From Streptomyces roseoverticillatus (lineage in GTDB: Bacteria > Actinomycetota > Actinomycetes > Streptomycetales > Streptomycetaceae), in the NCBI RefSeq assembly GCF_000719265.1, contig NZ_JOFL01000011.1, positions 186,001 to 250,000 on the forward strand: a stretch of 64,000 nucleotides of DNA. The letters run 5' to 3'. Of the stretch, positions 35,193-43,243 are shown in pieces. Position numbers and translations under genes: made by a program. How positions within the stretch are numbered: the stretch's first letter is position 1; every line of letters starts with the position of its first letter. Under the pieces are notes generated by a model that was not told the origin of the DNA, made no database searches, and saw only the letters and a list, made by a program, of their open reading frames with translations.

Positions 35193-35417
35193 TCAGCGGA
35201 TGAAGCGGTGGTCCTCCTCCACCACGGGCGCGGCCGGCGGCGGGGGCTGGGTCCTGCGGCGTTTGTAGATGCTGACGTAGGCGGCGGTGCCGATGAAGCC
35301 GACCGCCATCAGGATCAGTCCCACCAGCGGGACGTTCATGCCGTCGACGTGCCAGTCGACCGCGAACGTGAGGATCGCCCCGATCCCGATCAGACCGATG
35401 CACCATCCCATGCCCAT
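35193..35417 (-). CDS. Small two-helix membrane protein, DUF6458-like
   Basis: 74 residues with two hydrophobic helices (CIGLIGIGAILTFAVDW, about residues 6-22, and LVGLILMAVGFIGTAAYV, about 31-48) and a basic/proline tail (YKRRRTQPPPPAAP). It matches the small actinobacterial membrane family annotated as DUF6458. ATG 35417 has GGAGG upstream. Monocistronic by position. Function unknown. Confidence 0.75.
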   Translation of the reverse strand: MGMGWCIGLIGIGAILTFAVDWHVDGMNVPLVGLILMAVGFIGTAAYVSIYKRRRTQPPPPAAPVVEEDHRFIR

Positions 35418-35504
35418 GGCTCAAGCCTCCGTATCCGATTGGCTGTTCCGGTGCCGGCACGCATCGCGTACCCCGGACCGGAACCGCCAATCGGGGGGAA
35501 GGCG

Positions 35505-36107
35505 TCAGCCCTTGAGCGCGGCGGCCTCGTCCGGCAGCCAGTACGTGGCGCGGGCCTGGTCGTCCACGTGGAGGGTGCCGCCCGGGAGGGCGGGCGCTGC
35601 CGGGTCGCCCTGCAGGGGGTCACCGCCGGCCGTTTGGAAGGTCACCGTCAGTTTCTTCGCGTCGCGGCCCGGGCCGCCCGAGCCGTCCGGTGCGGTGGGT
35701 GTCACGGCCGCGTAGGCGGACTTCCCCGGCGCTACCTTGACCGGCGCCTTCGGCTTGGTCTCCTCGCCCACGCCCGCCGTCGCCTGGTCCTGGTCGAAGC
35801 GGATGTAGGGGAAGCCGTAGGCCGTGCACGGCTTCTTGCCGGTGTTCGTCGCCACGAGCAGGATCTTGCCGGACTGCGGCCCGGCCTCGACCTTCATGTC
35901 GGAGGGCGCGCAGGCGTCGCCCTTGTCCTGGGGCTTGTCGTCCTCCTCCTCGCCCGGCTCTCCTTCTTCGGCTGAGGGGGCTGTGGCCGACGGTCCGTCT
36001 TTCGTGTCCGCCTTGTCGTTCTTGTCGTTCTTGCTTCCGCACGCCGTCAGCGTGAGGGTCGCCGTTACGGCCAGGGCCGCCGCGGTCCAGATGCGGTGGT
36101 GCTTCAA
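35505..36107 (-). CDS. DUF4232-type lipoprotein
   Basis: 200 residues. Lipoprotein signal with lipobox LTAC (LAVTATLTLTAC, Cys near residue 20), a Lys/Asp/Glu-rich linker, then a beta-rich domain (TNTGKKPCTAYGFPYIRF; DDQARATYWLP) fitting DUF4232, which is common in secreted Streptomyces proteins. The only suitable start is TTG 36107, with GAAGG in the last codons of the upstream aminopeptidase gene, so translation is coupled to it. Exported and anchored to the outer face of the membrane; function unknown. Confidence 0.72.
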   Translation of the reverse strand: MKHHRIWTAAALAVTATLTLTACGSKNDKNDKADTKDGPSATAPSAEEGEPGEEEDDKPQDKGDACAPSDMKVEAGPQSGKILLVATNTGKKPCTAYGFPYIRFDQDQATAGVGEETKPKAPVKVAPGKSAYAAVTPTAPDGSGGPGRDAKKLTVTFQTAGGDPLQGDPAAPALPGGTLHVDDQARATYWLPDEAAALKG

Positions 36108-36111
36108 CGGC

Positions 36112-37404
36112 TCAGCCTTCCAGGAACGCCGTGAGCGCCGCCGCCAGCAGGTACGGGTCGTCCGCCCCGCACAGCTCCCGCGCCGAGTGCATCGACAGGC
36201 AGGCCACGCCGATGTCCACCGTGGCGATGCCGTGCCGCGCCGCCGTGATCGGGCCGATCGTCGTGCCGCAGGGCATGGCGTTGTTGGACACGAAGTGCTG
36301 CCACGGCACGCCCGCCCGCTCGCACGCCGCGGCGAACACCGCCCGGCCGCTGCCGTCCGTGGCGTAGCGCTGGTTGACGTTGACCTTGAGGATGGGGCCG
36401 CCGTTCGGCACCGGGTGGTGGCCCGGCTCGTGGCGCTCCGTGTAGTTGGGGTGGACCGCGTGGCCGGTGTCCGAGGACAGGCAGATCGTGCCGGCGAAGG
36501 CGCGGGCCTTGTCCTCGTACGTGCCGCCGCGGGCGAAGACGGATCGTTCCAGCACATTGCCCAGGAGGGGGCCCTCCGCGCCCGTGTCGGACTGGCTGCC
36601 GTTCTCCTCGTGGTCGAACGCGGCGAGGACGGGGATGTACGGGAGGCCCTCGGAGGCGGTGGCGGCGATCAGGGCGGCCACGCCGGCGTGGACGGACAGC
36701 AGGTTGTCCATGCGGGGGCCCGCGAGGAGCTCCTGGTCGCGGCCCAGGTAGGCCGGCGGCTCCACGCTGTGGACCATCAGGTCCCAGCCCGTGATCTCCT
36801 CGGCGGTGATGCTGATTTCCCCGGCCACGAAGCGGATCAGGTCGCCCTCGTTCGGCTTGCCCAGGCCCCAGATCGGGGTCATGTGCTTCTGCTTGTCGAG
36901 CTTGAGGCCGTCCTGGTTGACGCCTCTGTCGAGGTGGATCGCCAGCTGGGGGACGCGCAGCAGCGGGCGGTCGACGTTGACGAGGCGGTGGCTGCCGTCC
37001 CGCAGGGTGACCCGGCCGGAGAGGCCGAGGTCGCGGTCCAGCCAGGTGTTGAGGAGCGTGCCGCCGTACAGCTCGACGGCGACCTGGCGCCAGCCCGCGG
37101 AGCCGGTGTCCGGCAGCGGCTTGACGCGCAGGTTGGGGGAGTCGGTGTGCGCGCCGACGATCCGGAAGGGGCTGGCGGGCGTCGCGCCCTCCGGCACGTA
37201 CCAGGCGATGATCGCGCCGCCGCGCGTCACGTACTTGCCGCCGGTCGTGGCGTCCCACGCGTCGGTCTCCGCGACCTGGCGGAAGCCCGCCTTCTCCAGC
37301 CGCTCGGCGGTGTTGGCCACCGCGTGGTAGGGGGAGGGGCTGGCGGCGAGGAACGTCATCAGGTCGTCGGTGTGGCCGCGGTCGAAGCGGTGCGCAGAGC
37401 TCAT
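36112..37404 (-). CDS. apeB: M18 family aminopeptidase
   Basis: 430 residues of the M18 aspartyl aminopeptidase family. Zinc-ligand motifs are visible: FRIVGAHTDSPNLRVKP (His/Asp, about residues 79-95), AAFDHEENGSQSDTGAEG (Glu-Glu, about 260-277) and the C-terminal SMHSARELCG. It removes N-terminal acidic residues from peptides in the cytoplasm. ATG 37404. The downstream lipoprotein gene begins 4 nt after its stop with a TTG, so the two are probably one transcript. Confidence 0.88.
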   Translation of the reverse strand: MSSAHRFDRGHTDDLMTFLAASPSPYHAVANTAERLEKAGFRQVAETDAWDATTGGKYVTRGGAIIAWYVPEGATPASPFRIVGAHTDSPNLRVKPLPDTGSAGWRQVAVELYGGTLLNTWLDRDLGLSGRVTLRDGSHRLVNVDRPLLRVPQLAIHLDRGVNQDGLKLDKQKHMTPIWGLGKPNEGDLIRFVAGEISITAEEITGWDLMVHSVEPPAYLGRDQELLAGPRMDNLLSVHAGVAALIAATASEGLPYIPVLAAFDHEENGSQSDTGAEGPLLGNVLERSVFARGGTYEDKARAFAGTICLSSDTGHAVHPNYTERHEPGHHPVPNGGPILKVNVNQRYATDGSGRAVFAAACERAGVPWQHFVSNNAMPCGTTIGPITAARHGIATVDIGVACLSMHSARELCGADDPYLLAAALTAFLEG

Positions 37405-37423
37405 GGCCTCAGGATAAGGATCA

Positions 37424-37464
37424 GGGCAAGAGCCGGGCGGGGGTTTGCGCCCGGGCTCTTGCCC
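37424..37464 (-). terminator. Hairpin terminator behind acyl-CoA dehydrogenase gene
   Basis: GGCAAGAGCCGGGCG pairs with CGCCCGGGCTCTTGCC with one bulged base around a GGGGTTTG loop. It lies between the acyl-CoA dehydrogenase stop and the aminopeptidase start and so separates the two minus-strand units. Confidence 0.7.
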
Positions 37465-37485
37465 CGTTTGTCACACGGACCTCAA

Positions 37486-37553
37486 CAGCCTTAGAAGGCG
37501 GCTTCGTCCAGCTCCATGACAGCCTTAGAAAGCGGCCTCGTCCAGCTCCATGA
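37486..37553 (-). repeat. 34-bp tandem duplication of the acyl-CoA dehydrogenase 3' end
   Basis: 37520-37553 holds the gene end (codons for MELDEAAF and the TAA). 37486-37519 repeats it with two changes, again reading [12 protein letters not shown] from an ATG but shifted out of frame relative to the gene. The copy lies just beyond the true stop. Confidence 0.9.
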
Positions 37554-39351
37554 GGGAGTTGTCCACGGCCTCGGCGAGCGCGCGCTCGACGGAGACGCGC
37601 GGCAGGATGTCGGAGACGAAGAACTTCGCCGCCGCGATCTTGCCGGTGTAGAACGCCTTGTCCTTGGCGGAGGCGCCGTCCAGCTTCTCGGCGGCCACGG
37701 CCGCGCCCTTGAGGAGCAGGTAGGAGATGACGACGTCGCCGGAGGCGAGCAGCAGGCGGGTGGTGTTCAGGCCGACCTTGTAGATGTTCTTGACGTCCTC
37801 GCCGGTGGCGGTGAGGTCGGTGATCATCTTGCCGACGATCGCCTCCAGGTCCACGGCGGCCTTGGCGAGCGCGCCGCGGGCGCCGGCCAGGTCCTCGCCG
37901 CCGGCCTCGGAGGCCAGGAACTTCTTGATCTCCTCGGAGAGGGTGTTCAGGGCCTGGCCCTGGTCACGGACGATCTTCCGGAAGAAGAAGTCCTGGCCCT
38001 GGATCGCCGTGGTGCCCTCGTAGAGGGTGTCGATCTTCGAGTCGCGGATGTACTGCTCGATCGGGTACTCCTGCAGGTACCCGGAGCCGCCGAAGGTCTG
38101 CAGGGACTGGGCGAGCTGCTCGTAGGACTTCTCGGAGCCGTAGCCCTTGACGATCGGCAGGAGCAGGTCGTTGAGGCCGTGCAGCGCCTTGGCGTCCTCG
38201 CCCGCGGCCTCCTTGACCATGATCTCGTCCTGGACGGAGGCGGTGTAGAGGACGAGGGCGCGCATGCCCTCGGCGTACGCCTTCTGCGTCATCAGCGAGC
38301 GGCGCACGTCGGGGTGGTGCGTGATGGTGACCTTGGGCGCGGTCTTGTCCATGAAGTTGGCCAGGTCCGGGCCCTGCACGCGCTCCTTGGCGTACTCCAG
38401 CGCGTTGAGGTAGCCGGTGGAGAGGGTGGCGATGGCCTTCGTGCCGACCATCATCCGGGCGAACTCGATGATCATGAACATCTGGCGGATGCCGTCGTGC
38501 TTCTCGCCGATGAGCCAGCCCTTGGCGGGGTGCTTGTCGCCGAAGGTCATCTCGCACGTGTTGGAGGCCTTGAGGCCCATCTTGTGCTCGACGTTGGTCG
38601 CGTAGACGCCGTTGCGCTCGCCCAGCTCGCCGGTCTCGAAGTCGAACTCGTACTTCGGCACGAGGAAGAGGGAGAGGCCCTTGGTGCCGGGGCCGGCGCC
38701 CTCGGGGCGGGCGAGGACGTAGTGGAGGATGTTCTCCGCCATGTCGTGCTCACCCGAGGTGATGAAGCGCTTCACGCCCTCGATGTGCCAGGAGCCGTCC
38801 TCCTGCTGGACGGCCTTGGTGCGGCCGGCGCCCACGTCCGAGCCGGCGTCCGGCTCGGTCAGCACCATGGTGGAGCCCCACTGCTTCTCCACCGCGATCT
38901 TCGCGATGTGCTTCTGCTGCTCGGTGCCCTCCTCGAAGAGGATGCCGGCGAAGGCCGGGCCCGAGGAGTACATCCAGATGGCCGGGTTGGAGCCCAGGAT
39001 CGACTCGGCGTAGGCCCAGATCAGGGAGCGGGGCGCGGTGGTGCCGCCGATCTCCTCCGGGATGCCGAGGCGCCACCACTCGGCGTCCATGTAGGCCTGG
39101 TAGCTCTTCTTGAAGGTGTCCGGAACCGGGGCGGTGTTGGTGTCCGGGTCGAAGACCGGCGGGTTGCGGTCCGTGTCGGCGAAGGAATCGGCCAGCTCGT
39201 TCTCCGAGAGGCGCGTGATCTCCGACAGGATGTCCTTGGCGGTCTCGACGTCCATCTCCGCGAACGGGCCGGTGCCGTACAGCTTGTCGCGGCCGAGAAC
39301 CTCGAAGAGGTTGAACTCGATGTCGCGGAGATTCGACTTGTAGTGGCCCAT
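37525..39351 (-). CDS. Acyl-CoA dehydrogenase, long (about 600-residue) type
   Basis: 608 residues. All three acyl-CoA dehydrogenase regions are present ([20 protein letters not shown], about residues 157-176; [19 protein letters not shown]; the catalytic-glutamate region [11 protein letters not shown]), plus the extra C-terminal helical domain of the larger FadE-type enzymes. FAD-dependent oxidation of an acyl-CoA in beta-oxidation; chain-length preference unknown. ATG 39351 ([18 protein letters not shown]) is the usual start, with GGAG 8 nt upstream. The C-terminal MELDEAAF and stop are tandemly duplicated. Confidence 0.9.
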   Translation of the reverse strand: MGHYKSNLRDIEFNLFEVLGRDKLYGTGPFAEMDVETAKDILSEITRLSENELADSFADTDRNPPVFDPDTNTAPVPDTFKKSYQAYMDAEWWRLGIPEEIGGTTAPRSLIWAYAESILGSNPAIWMYSSGPAFAGILFEEGTEQQKHIAKIAVEKQWGSTMVLTEPDAGSDVGAGRTKAVQQEDGSWHIEGVKRFITSGEHDMAENILHYVLARPEGAGPGTKGLSLFLVPKYEFDFETGELGERNGVYATNVEHKMGLKASNTCEMTFGDKHPAKGWLIGEKHDGIRQMFMIIEFARMMVGTKAIATLSTGYLNALEYAKERVQGPDLANFMDKTAPKVTITHHPDVRRSLMTQKAYAEGMRALVLYTASVQDEIMVKEAAGEDAKALHGLNDLLLPIVKGYGSEKSYEQLAQSLQTFGGSGYLQEYPIEQYIRDSKIDTLYEGTTAIQGQDFFFRKIVRDQGQALNTLSEEIKKFLASEAGGEDLAGARGALAKAAVDLEAIVGKMITDLTATGEDVKNIYKVGLNTTRLLLASGDVVISYLLLKGAAVAAEKLDGASAKDKAFYTGKIAAAKFFVSDILPRVSVERALAEAVDNSLMELDEAAF

Positions 39352-39503
39352 GACAACGGCTCCGTAGGACTGGGAGGATGAACCCTCAAATACGTACCGG
39401 GCAGTAATCTGCATGATGCTACCCACCGGTAATAAGACGCAACCCCTGTCCGACCGACTGTGACCAGTCTCAATCGACGGCGTACGCCGCTACGCTTTGG
39501 CGC

Positions 39504-39983
39504 ATGTACGGCTACGACCAGAACGCGGGCACGCAGGGTTACGCGCCGCCGCCGCCGCCACCGCCGCCGCAGCAGCACGGCGGCCCCGGTGTCTACGGCG
39601 AACAGCCGCTCTATCCGGAGCCGTCTCCTCCGTCGCTTGCGGACGCGGTGCGGGCCTTCACCACCGGCTCGATGTCCGCGGAGGACTTCCAGACGGTCTT
39701 CTCCACGTCGAAGGTCTACTGCCCCCGCGGCGACAACCCCGGCTTCCTCGCGCTGCACAACACACAGCAGCCGGTGATCCCCATGTTCACGTCGCTGAAG
39801 GAGCTGCGGCGGTACGCGGGCAAGGAGTCCAAGTACTTCGTCATCACGGGCGCGGAGGTGATCGACCTCCTCCCGACGGGGTACGGCTTCGTGCTCGACA
39901 TCGAGGGCGACCACCGCATGGTGTTCGACGCCAAGGCGGTCGAGCAGATGGTGGACTTCACGATGCGCAGGCTCTACGGCTGA
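39504..39983 (+). CDS. SseB-like N-terminal domain protein
   Basis: 159 residues. A poly-proline N-terminus (eight consecutive Pro around residues 15-22) precedes a compact domain (VYCPRGDNPGFLAL; VIPMFTSLKELRRYAG; GYGFVLDI) with the SseB_N pattern. Cytoplasmic and probably structural or regulatory; the function of actinobacterial SseB-like proteins is unknown. It diverges from the acyl-CoA dehydrogenase gene and converges on the serine protease gene 25 nt away. Confidence 0.68.
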   Translation: MYGYDQNAGTQGYAPPPPPPPPQQHGGPGVYGEQPLYPEPSPPSLADAVRAFTTGSMSAEDFQTVFSTSKVYCPRGDNPGFLALHNTQQPVIPMFTSLKELRRYAGKESKYFVITGAEVIDLLPTGYGFVLDIEGDHRMVFDAKAVEQMVDFTMRRLYG

Positions 39984-40008
39984 GAGCGCCCGGGCCGGCG
40001 CCCCGGGA

Positions 40009-40959
40009 TCAGGACGCCGTCGCCCTCCGGTAGAGGGACTCGGTCCCGTCGCCGAAGTACGAGCTGTACGACGTCTCCTCGTCGCCGCCCTCGTCGTGGC
40101 CGCCCACGACCCCGTTGACCGTGCCCAGGCCGGTCGCGGGGTCGACGTCCGTGAGGAAGGGCCCGCCGCTCGTGCCGTTGGGGAGGCCCGCGCAGTCGAA
40201 CCGCAGCTGGGTGGGGCTGAAGGACCGCGTGGCGTTCTGGCAGGAGACCGGGCGCTCCTCGGTCACCGGGTAGCCCGTCACCCGCGCCTGCCGCCCGACC
40301 GGCGGCCGGAAGCGGATCCGCTCCGCGCCGGTGACCTGCTCTAGCGCCCTGGTGTCCGCGCCCGGGCGGCGCACCCGCAGGAACGCCACGTCGTGGTCCG
40401 GGTCGCGGTCGGCCGCCCACTCCGGGTCGATGTCCACGGACGCCGGCACCCACACCCCGTACGGCGCGACGCCGTCGCGGTACCCCGGCACGAACGCGAT
40501 GTCCGTGCGGAAGCCGTCCTGGTACACGCAGTGCGCCGCGGTGACGATCAGATCGCCCTTCGGGCTGTGCACGACGCTCGCGCTGCAGCCGTGCCCCGGC
40601 GCGCCCTGGCCCGTGTAGAACAGCGGCCCGACGGCCGGCGAGGGCGCGGACTCGGCGGCGCGCAGGGGGTCGGAGGTGGGGAGCGGGTCGGTCCTGCCGC
40701 TGCTCGCGGGCTTGAGGGGCGCCGTGCCGTTCTCGCTGCGGACGGCCGGGCGCATCGCCTCCGCCGTCTCGTCCCCCTGCGCCTCCGGCTGGGCGTAGTG
40801 CCCCGAGGCGTCGCCGTCGGCCACGGGGGAGTCCGTGGCCAGGCCCTGGTGCGCCACGACCAGGCCGGCGGCGGTCAGCGCCAGGACCGCGGCGACGAGG
40901 GCGGTGACGGCGGCCGGGCGGGGCCCGCTGGCGTTCTGGCGCATTGATCCAGTGTCCAT
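40009..40959 (-). CDS. Secreted trypsin-like serine protease
   Basis: 316 residues. An N-terminal signal or signal anchor (AAVTALVAAVLALTAAGLVV, about residues 15-34) and a linker precede a chymotrypsin-fold domain with the complete triad: His in VTAAHCV, Asp in DPDHDVAFLRV, Ser in GLPNGTSGGPF. Probably exported or tethered at the outer membrane face. The start is ambiguous between ATG 40959 (used) and ATG 40944; neither has a strong SD. Substrate unknown. Confidence 0.82.
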   Translation of the reverse strand: MDTGSMRQNASGPRPAAVTALVAAVLALTAAGLVVAHQGLATDSPVADGDASGHYAQPEAQGDETAEAMRPAVRSENGTAPLKPASSGRTDPLPTSDPLRAAESAPSPAVGPLFYTGQGAPGHGCSASVVHSPKGDLIVTAAHCVYQDGFRTDIAFVPGYRDGVAPYGVWVPASVDIDPEWAADRDPDHDVAFLRVRRPGADTRALEQVTGAERIRFRPPVGRQARVTGYPVTEERPVSCQNATRSFSPTQLRFDCAGLPNGTSGGPFLTDVDPATGLGTVNGVVGGHDEGGDEETSYSSYFGDGTESLYRRATAS

Positions 40960-41045
40960 GATCCGGCGGGCGTGCCGGGCGGGTGGTCGCGCGGCGGGAA
41001 TGAGCGGCGGGAACGCGGGGCGGGAATGCGCGGTCCTTGCAGGTT

Positions 41046-41075
41046 GTTCACCCTTCAACTAACTTGAACGTGAAC
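41046..41075. promoter_or_regulatory. Nested inverted repeat upstream of pirin gene
   Basis: GTTCAC...GTGAAC (outer arms) encloses TTCAA-CTAAC-TTGAA (inner arms) within 30 bp, directly before the SD GAGGAGGT of the pirin gene. The inner part resembles MarR-type operators, and its TCAA/TTGA half-sites also occur before the MarR gene at 47445. Confidence 0.5.
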
Positions 41076-41092
41076 GAACCGAGGAGGTCGTC

Positions 41093-42046
41093 ATGCCAGC
41101 AGTGACCGTCGAGAACCCGTTGACCCTGCCGCGCGTCACCGCCGCGGCGGGCGCCCCGCAGCGGCCGGTGCTGTACGTCGGCACGGCCCCGTCGGGGTTC
41201 GAGGGCGAGGGATTCCCCGTGCGCAGGGCCTTCGCGGGGATCAATTACAAGTACCTGGACCCGTTCATCATGATGGACCAGATGGGCGAGGTGGACTACG
41301 CGGCCGGTGAGCCGAAGGGGACCCCCTGGCACCCGCACCGCGGGTTCGAGACGGTGACCTACATCATCGACGGCACGTTCGTGCACCGCGACTCGCACGG
41401 GGGCGGCGGCGTCATCACGGACGGTGACACGCAGTGGATGACGGCCGGCTCCGGCCTGCTGCACATCGAGACCCCGCCGGAAGAGCTCGTCATGAGCGGC
41501 GGCCTCTTCCACGGCCTGCAGCTGTGGGTGAACCTGCCGGCCGAGGACAAGATGATCGCGCCGAAGTACCAGGACATCCGCGGCGGCAGCGTGAAGCTGC
41601 TGGCGTCGGAGGACGGCGGCGCGCTGCTGCGGCTCATCGCGGGCGACGTGGCGGGCCACGCCGGGCCCGGCGCGACGCACACCCCGATCACGATGATCCA
41701 CGCCTCCGTGACCCCCGGGGCGGAGGTCACGCTGCCGTGGCGGTCCGACTTCAACGCGCTGGCGTACGGGCTCGCCGGGCACGGCGCGGCCGGTGCGGAG
41801 GGGCGTCCGTTCGGGGCGGGACAGACGGTCGTCTTCGGCGACGGAGACTCCCTGACGATACGGGCCGCGGAGAAGCAGGACTCGCGCAGCGAGCGGTTCG
41901 AGGTCGTGCTGCTGGGCGGGCGGCCGATCCGTGAGCCCATGCAGCACTACGGCCCGTTCGTCATGAACACCCACGCCGAACTGGCCCAGGCCTTCGACGA
42001 CTACCAGGCGGGACGGCTGGGGGTCATCCCTGCCGACGCCGGCTGA
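41093..42046 (+). CDS. Pirin family protein (bicupin)
   Basis: 317 residues with two cupin barrels. Iron-ligand motifs in the N-terminal cupin are visible: HPHRGFETVTYIIDG (two His, about residues 82-96), VHRDSHG and LLHIETPP (a ligand His and Glu). Members are quercetin 2,3-dioxygenases or redox-responsive regulators; which applies here is unknown. ATG 41093 follows GAGGAGGTCGTC. The short upstream region carries a nested inverted repeat, so expression is probably under MarR-type or redox-responsive control. Confidence 0.85.
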   Translation: MPAVTVENPLTLPRVTAAAGAPQRPVLYVGTAPSGFEGEGFPVRRAFAGINYKYLDPFIMMDQMGEVDYAAGEPKGTPWHPHRGFETVTYIIDGTFVHRDSHGGGGVITDGDTQWMTAGSGLLHIETPPEELVMSGGLFHGLQLWVNLPAEDKMIAPKYQDIRGGSVKLLASEDGGALLRLIAGDVAGHAGPGATHTPITMIHASVTPGAEVTLPWRSDFNALAYGLAGHGAAGAEGRPFGAGQTVVFGDGDSLTIRAAEKQDSRSERFEVVLLGGRPIREPMQHYGPFVMNTHAELAQAFDDYQAGRLGVIPADAG

Positions 42047-42167
42047 CGGCGGGCCCGGCTCCACGCGGCCGAGTGGTGCCGGGCCTCCGGTGGGCGCAGG
42101 GTGGAAGGGCCGGGGGTCCTCGGCGGACGCCTCCGGAAGTGATCCCTCCAGGAACGGAGGCCCAGCC

Positions 42168-43235
42168 ATGCCGATCAGTCCGTACGGCGTGCTGGCGGGC
42201 CGTGCCACCGACCGACGTCGGGAGGGCGGCACCCGCTCGCCGCACTACCAGCTCTTCCTCAAGGACAACGGCGGCGTCACCTATCAGGCCCCGGTGAACG
42301 TCCTGTCCAAAGTGGCCCCGTCCGAGCTGCTGTACCTGGCGGACGACGACTTCCGCCACCCGGTGACGCGGCTCCTCCCGCCGGCGGGGAGCGGATGGAC
42401 GCCGCTCGGCTCGCAGGCGGGCACGGGCGCCCTCGACTTCGTCCGCGGCAATCTCTTCACTCCGTCGCTGATGCGTCCGCTGCCGCCGGACCGCCCCGGC
42501 GTGGACAACGACCTCTCCGATTTCCTGGACCACTACGTGGAGCGCGCGATCGCCGATCCCACGGTGGCCGTCTACGTGTTCGGCCAGGGGTTCGGGCGCA
42601 AGCGCTCCGTGCTCGGCAGGATCCTCCGGCTCCGGTCCGGAAGGGCCTCCCGGTCCGGAAGGGCCTCCCGGGCCGGAGGCGCGCACCCGGCGGTCATCGG
42701 TGTCCACGACGTGCACATGAACCAGGGCAACGTCGAGGAGTTCCGCCCGGACGACGGCGTGTGGCAGGACGGCGGACTGCTGTTCCACTTGACCGCCGAG
42801 GCGCGCTGGGTGGCGGTCTTCCTGGCCTTCCAGTCACAGGCCTGGCACACCGACGACACCACGGGGCACACCCTTGCCGCACCGGGCGGACCGCTCTGGT
42901 CCAGGCAACTGGAGGCCCCGCTGCGCATCGTGGCCGCCCGGATCGGCGCGCCGGCTCCGGGGCCGGACGCCGAGTCCGTCACCCTGCTCAACGCCTCCCC
43001 CGGCCCCATCGACATGCGGGGCTGGCGGCTCGCCGACGGCAGGGGGCACCTGCGCCCGCTCCCGGCGTACTCCCTCGCCCCCGGAACCACCTTCACCGTC
43101 GCCGGGGGCAATGGGTTCCGGCTCAGCCGTGAGGGGGGAGCGGTCAGCCTGATCGATCCGTCGGGGCTCAAGGTGCACGGCGTCGCCTACACCGACGAGC
43201 AGGTCCGGCAAGTGGGGTGGACGGCTACGTTCTGA
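42168..43235 (+). CDS. DUF2278 protein with C-terminal lamin-tail-like domain
   Basis: 355 residues. The N-terminal half fits DUF2278 (YukJ-like): VFGQGFGRKRS and GVHDVHMNQGN, then DGGLLFHL. The C-terminal 100 residues (ESVTLLNASPGPIDMRGWRL; APGTTFTVAGGNGF; VHGVAYT) look like an LTD (lamin-tail) beta domain. An 18-bp tandem duplication (42633-42668) inserts RSGRASRSGRAS in the loop between them. ATG 42168 follows GGAACGGAGG. Function unknown; not membrane-associated by sequence. Confidence 0.72.
   Translation: MPISPYGVLAGRATDRRREGGTRSPHYQLFLKDNGGVTYQAPVNVLSKVAPSELLYLADDDFRHPVTRLLPPAGSGWTPLGSQAGTGALDFVRGNLFTPSLMRPLPPDRPGVDNDLSDFLDHYVERAIADPTVAVYVFGQGFGRKRSVLGRILRLRSGRASRSGRASRAGGAHPAVIGVHDVHMNQGNVEEFRPDDGVWQDGGLLFHLTAEARWVAVFLAFQSQAWHTDDTTGHTLAAPGGPLWSRQLEAPLRIVAARIGAPAPGPDAESVTLLNASPGPIDMRGWRLADGRGHLRPLPAYSLAPGTTFTVAGGNGFRLSREGGAVSLIDPSGLKVHGVAYTDEQVRQVGWTATF
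42633..42668 (+). repeat. In-frame 18-bp tandem duplication within DUF2278 gene
   Basis: CGGTCCGGAAGGGCCTCC occurs twice in exact tandem and adds six residues (SGRASR type). A partial third copy follows. Confidence 0.85.
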
Positions 43236-43243
43236 GTGTTCCG

